A stretch of DNA of 6,801 nt. It comes from Armatimonadota bacterium (GTDB taxonomy: Bacteria; Armatimonadota; Zipacnadia; Zipacnadales; UBA11051). Under the pieces are notes generated by a model. It was given only the letters and a program-made list of their open reading frames with translations, was not told the DNA's origin and searched no databases. Made by a program: the position numbers and the translations under genes. The stretch is taken from the NCBI GenBank assembly GCA_003542955.1, contig DPJP01000118.1, forward strand, positions 1,659 through 8,459, written 5' to 3'. Shown here one piece after another: positions 5,698 to 6,801 of the stretch. Every line of letters begins with the position of its first letter. The first letter of the stretch is position 1.

Positions 5698-6714
5698 TCA
5701 CCTCTCGCCAGCGTGGGTACTGCCGATGGGCGTATCCAACGCGGGAGATGAGTTCTCCAGACCTGACGCCAGTTGTTCCACACGTTGGCGGAACTGCGCA
5801 TCATGCGCGAGTCTTCTCTCGACCCTTCGGCAGGTCTGACACACGGCGCTTCCCCCGACATGTCCGAAGTAGGCCCCGACGTCGGTCAGCGCATGCCCGC
5901 AGGAGCGTGCGGCGAGGTAGATGGCGACGTCCCTGGCCTCGCGACGATGACGCCCCTTCTCACGGACGCTTTGCTCCGGGACGCGGTAGTCAGCAGTGAC
6001 GGCGGCGCAGACCGTCTCGAGGTCGGTCCTGGGCCGGATCTGCGCGTGACGGGAGACGTCTCGGGTTGCCGTGGCGGGGGCAAACGCGGCCCGGATCGCG
6101 TCGGCGAACTGCTGTGTGCCGAGGACGGCTCCGTAGAGCGCTTCCTGCAGCGGATCGATGATGACCTCTCCGGGCACCTCCACGAACTGGCGATAGGCGG
6201 TCCGCCGATGGGGCTCTGCATGGCCGAAGCGGTCGAGTATCAGCCCGGTCGCGAGCCAGGGCGGCTCCGCCGTCAGGCCGATGAAGGCGCGGTAGCTCGA
6301 CCAGCGGTAGTCGGCCGGGTGCGGGACGATGCCTGCGCGCACCGGGTTCAGATGGATGTAGCGACTCAGTTCGTGGAGATAGGTGTCAGCATCCACGACG
6401 AGGCTCTTGAACCTGCCGTCGAAGAGGTGGCCTCGGCGCTCCATGCGCCAGTTGAGGTATGAGGCGTACGTCTGGTTGAGCCACTTGATCGGCCGGCTCA
6501 GAGCCCCATCGGGGGTTTCGACCTCGATGTGGTAGTGGTTGCTCATCAGGCAGTACCCATGGAACAGAGTGCCCCAGCGCCGGTGCACGTCCGCCAGTAG
6601 AGAGACGAATTTGTGGCGGTCGCCATCGACGAGGAAGAGGTCCTGTCCGGCGACCGCATGGGCGGTGACATGATGCATGGCTCCGGGGTATTCCACTCTC
6701 CATGGTCTGGCCAC
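5698..6714 (-). CDS. REP-associated tyrosine transposase (RAYT, Y1/HUH family) with DnaA-like C-terminal domain
   Basis: Single-strand DNA endonuclease/transposase of the IS200/IS605-related Y1 superfamily. I place the start at GTG 6714, because GGAGGT (6722-6727) lies seven bases upstream and the protein then begins (M)ARPWRVEYPGAMHHVTAH, the usual opening of this family. An upstream in-frame ATG at 6771 would add 19 unrelated residues. That gives 338 residues. The HUH metal motif is H60-Y61-H62 within MSNHYHIEVET (57-67). GHLFDGRFKSLVV (95-107) and SRYIHLNPVRAG (117-128) are the other family blocks; Y119 is a candidate nucleophile. YRWSSY (136-141) closes the catalytic domain. Residues about 231-308 resemble the C-terminal DNA-binding domain of DnaA (ARDVAIYLAAR, then YFG and SAV before a basic helix), a fusion known in many environmental RAYTs. 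The frame is intact, so it looks functional. It converges on the HPS-like gene with 21 bases between the stop codons and no terminator. Confidence 0.92.
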   Translation of the reverse strand: MARPWRVEYPGAMHHVTAHAVAGQDLFLVDGDRHKFVSLLADVHRRWGTLFHGYCLMSNHYHIEVETPDGALSRPIKWLNQTYASYLNWRMERRGHLFDGRFKSLVVDADTYLHELSRYIHLNPVRAGIVPHPADYRWSSYRAFIGLTAEPPWLATGLILDRFGHAEPHRRTAYRQFVEVPGEVIIDPLQEALYGAVLGTQQFADAIRAAFAPATATRDVSRHAQIRPRTDLETVCAAVTADYRVPEQSVREKGRHRREARDVAIYLAARSCGHALTDVGAYFGHVGGSAVCQTCRRVERRLAHDAQFRQRVEQLASGLENSSPALDTPIGSTHAGER

Positions 6715-6718
6715 TTCA

Positions 6719-6769
6719 GGCACCTCCATCCGAATAAATGTGAGAGCATCGGTAGTGTACACAGGTGCC
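6719..6769 (-). promoter_or_regulatory. Inverted repeat overlapping the transposase ribosome binding site
   Basis: GGCACCT (6719-6725) and AGGTGCC (6763-6769) are perfect 7-base complements separated by 37 bases. In the minus-strand RNA the second arm includes most of the ribosome binding site GGAGGT (6722-6727), so folding could hide it and keep transposase translation low. An 8-base palindrome GTGTACAC (6755-6762) sits in the loop. The pairing is seen; the regulatory role is inferred, and a 7-bp stem with a long loop could be chance. Confidence 0.25.
6722..6727 (-). promoter_or_regulatory. Ribosome binding site fixing the GTG start of the transposase
   Basis: GGAGGT on the minus strand, seven bases before GTG 6714. 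It overlaps the in-frame ATG at 6729, which lacks any such site, and supports the GTG start that matches the family N-terminus. Confidence 0.65.
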
Positions 6770-6789
6770 ATGTGGAAGTCAACATCCGG

Positions 6790-6801
6790 GGTCAGGTCTT
6801 G
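6790..6801 (+). repeat. Right copy of GGTCAGGT(A/C)TTG direct repeat
   Basis: GGTCAGGTCTTG lies upstream of the transposase start and runs to the last base of the window. It differs from the left copy (5681-5692) at one position. The match cannot be followed further because the window ends here. Confidence 0.5.

Larger units (their letters stand above)
5681..6801 (-). mobile_element. Putative RAYT/IS200-like single-gene element (right end not closed)
   Basis: A single Y1/HUH transposase gene is bracketed by two near-identical direct repeats, GGTCAGGTATTG at 5681-5692 and GGTCAGGTCTTG at 6790-6801. Y1 elements lack terminal inverted repeats and move as single strands, so ends recognised as short same-orientation motifs fit the family. 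The left boundary would lie only four bases after the HPS stop codon. The right repeat touches the window edge, so the true end could lie beyond. RAYT genes are often domesticated single-copy chromosomal genes, so mobility is not proven. Confidence 0.4.

Noticed and set aside
5759..5767. AGACCTGAC, an exact inverse of part of the right repeat GTCAGGTCT
   Set aside because: It lies within the transposase coding sequence and is only nine bases long. It may be coincidence, so I did not use it as an element end.
5773..6462. 229-codon plus-strand frame opposite the transposase gene
   Set aside because: No recognisable domain and no credible ribosome binding site. The opposite strand encodes a clear RAYT protein with intact motifs.

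Overview
GC-rich bacterial DNA (roughly 60-65 % G+C by eye) with tightly packed genes, Shine-Dalgarno leaders and no RNA gene, CRISPR array or phage gene that I could recognise. The gene set is a PfkA-type phosphofructokinase with PKTIDND and an unusual GGGGT loop, a divergent Gfo/Idh/MocA dehydrogenase, a DegT-type PLP enzyme, a slipin, a hexulose-phosphate-synthase-like protein and a RAYT-type transposase. This suggests a free-living environmental bacterium from a poorly cultured, GC-rich lineage (Armatimonadota-, Planctomycetota- or Chloroflexota-like). The sequence alone does not fix the phylum.

Left block, minus strand (1-2451). A sugar-dehydrogenase-like Gfo/Idh/MocA protein (2451 down to 1249) is followed after only 3 bases by a 6-phosphofructokinase (1245 down to 151). 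The kinase ribosome binding site lies inside the end of the dehydrogenase gene, so the two are almost certainly co-transcribed and probably translationally coupled. About 100 bases further on, a third minus-strand gene begins at 51 and runs off the window. Its 17 visible residues resemble the start of a class I SAM-dependent methyltransferase, and it has a strong ribosome binding site and a possible promoter of its own.

Central block, plus strand (2452-5676). A 263-base divergent intergenic region leads into a DegT/DnrJ/EryC1/StrS-family PLP aminotransferase (2715-4079) with an extra C-terminal domain of about 80 residues. A 181-base gap with a strong GC hairpin follows. Then come a slipin/SPFH membrane protein (4261-5004) and, 6 bases later, a TIM-barrel protein of the OMP decarboxylase/HPS/KGPDC suprafamily (5011-5676). 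The divergent dehydrogenase and aminotransferase resemble the pairs that make 3-amino sugars (oxidise a sugar carbon, then transaminate the ketone). That functional link is an inference.

Right block (5677-6801). A complete REP-associated-type (RAYT, Y1/HUH) transposase gene lies on the minus strand, converging on the HPS-like gene with a 21-base gap. It carries a DnaA-like C-terminal helix-turn-helix. An 11/12 direct repeat of the form GGTCAGGT(A/C)TTG occurs on both sides of the gene and may mark the ends of a ~1.1 kb single-gene mobile element inserted a few bases after the HPS stop codon.

No clearly novel multi-gene defence or other new system is visible. The points most worth following are the changed catalytic or binding residues in the phosphofructokinase, dehydrogenase and HPS-like proteins, the extended DegT enzyme, and the putative RAYT element boundaries.
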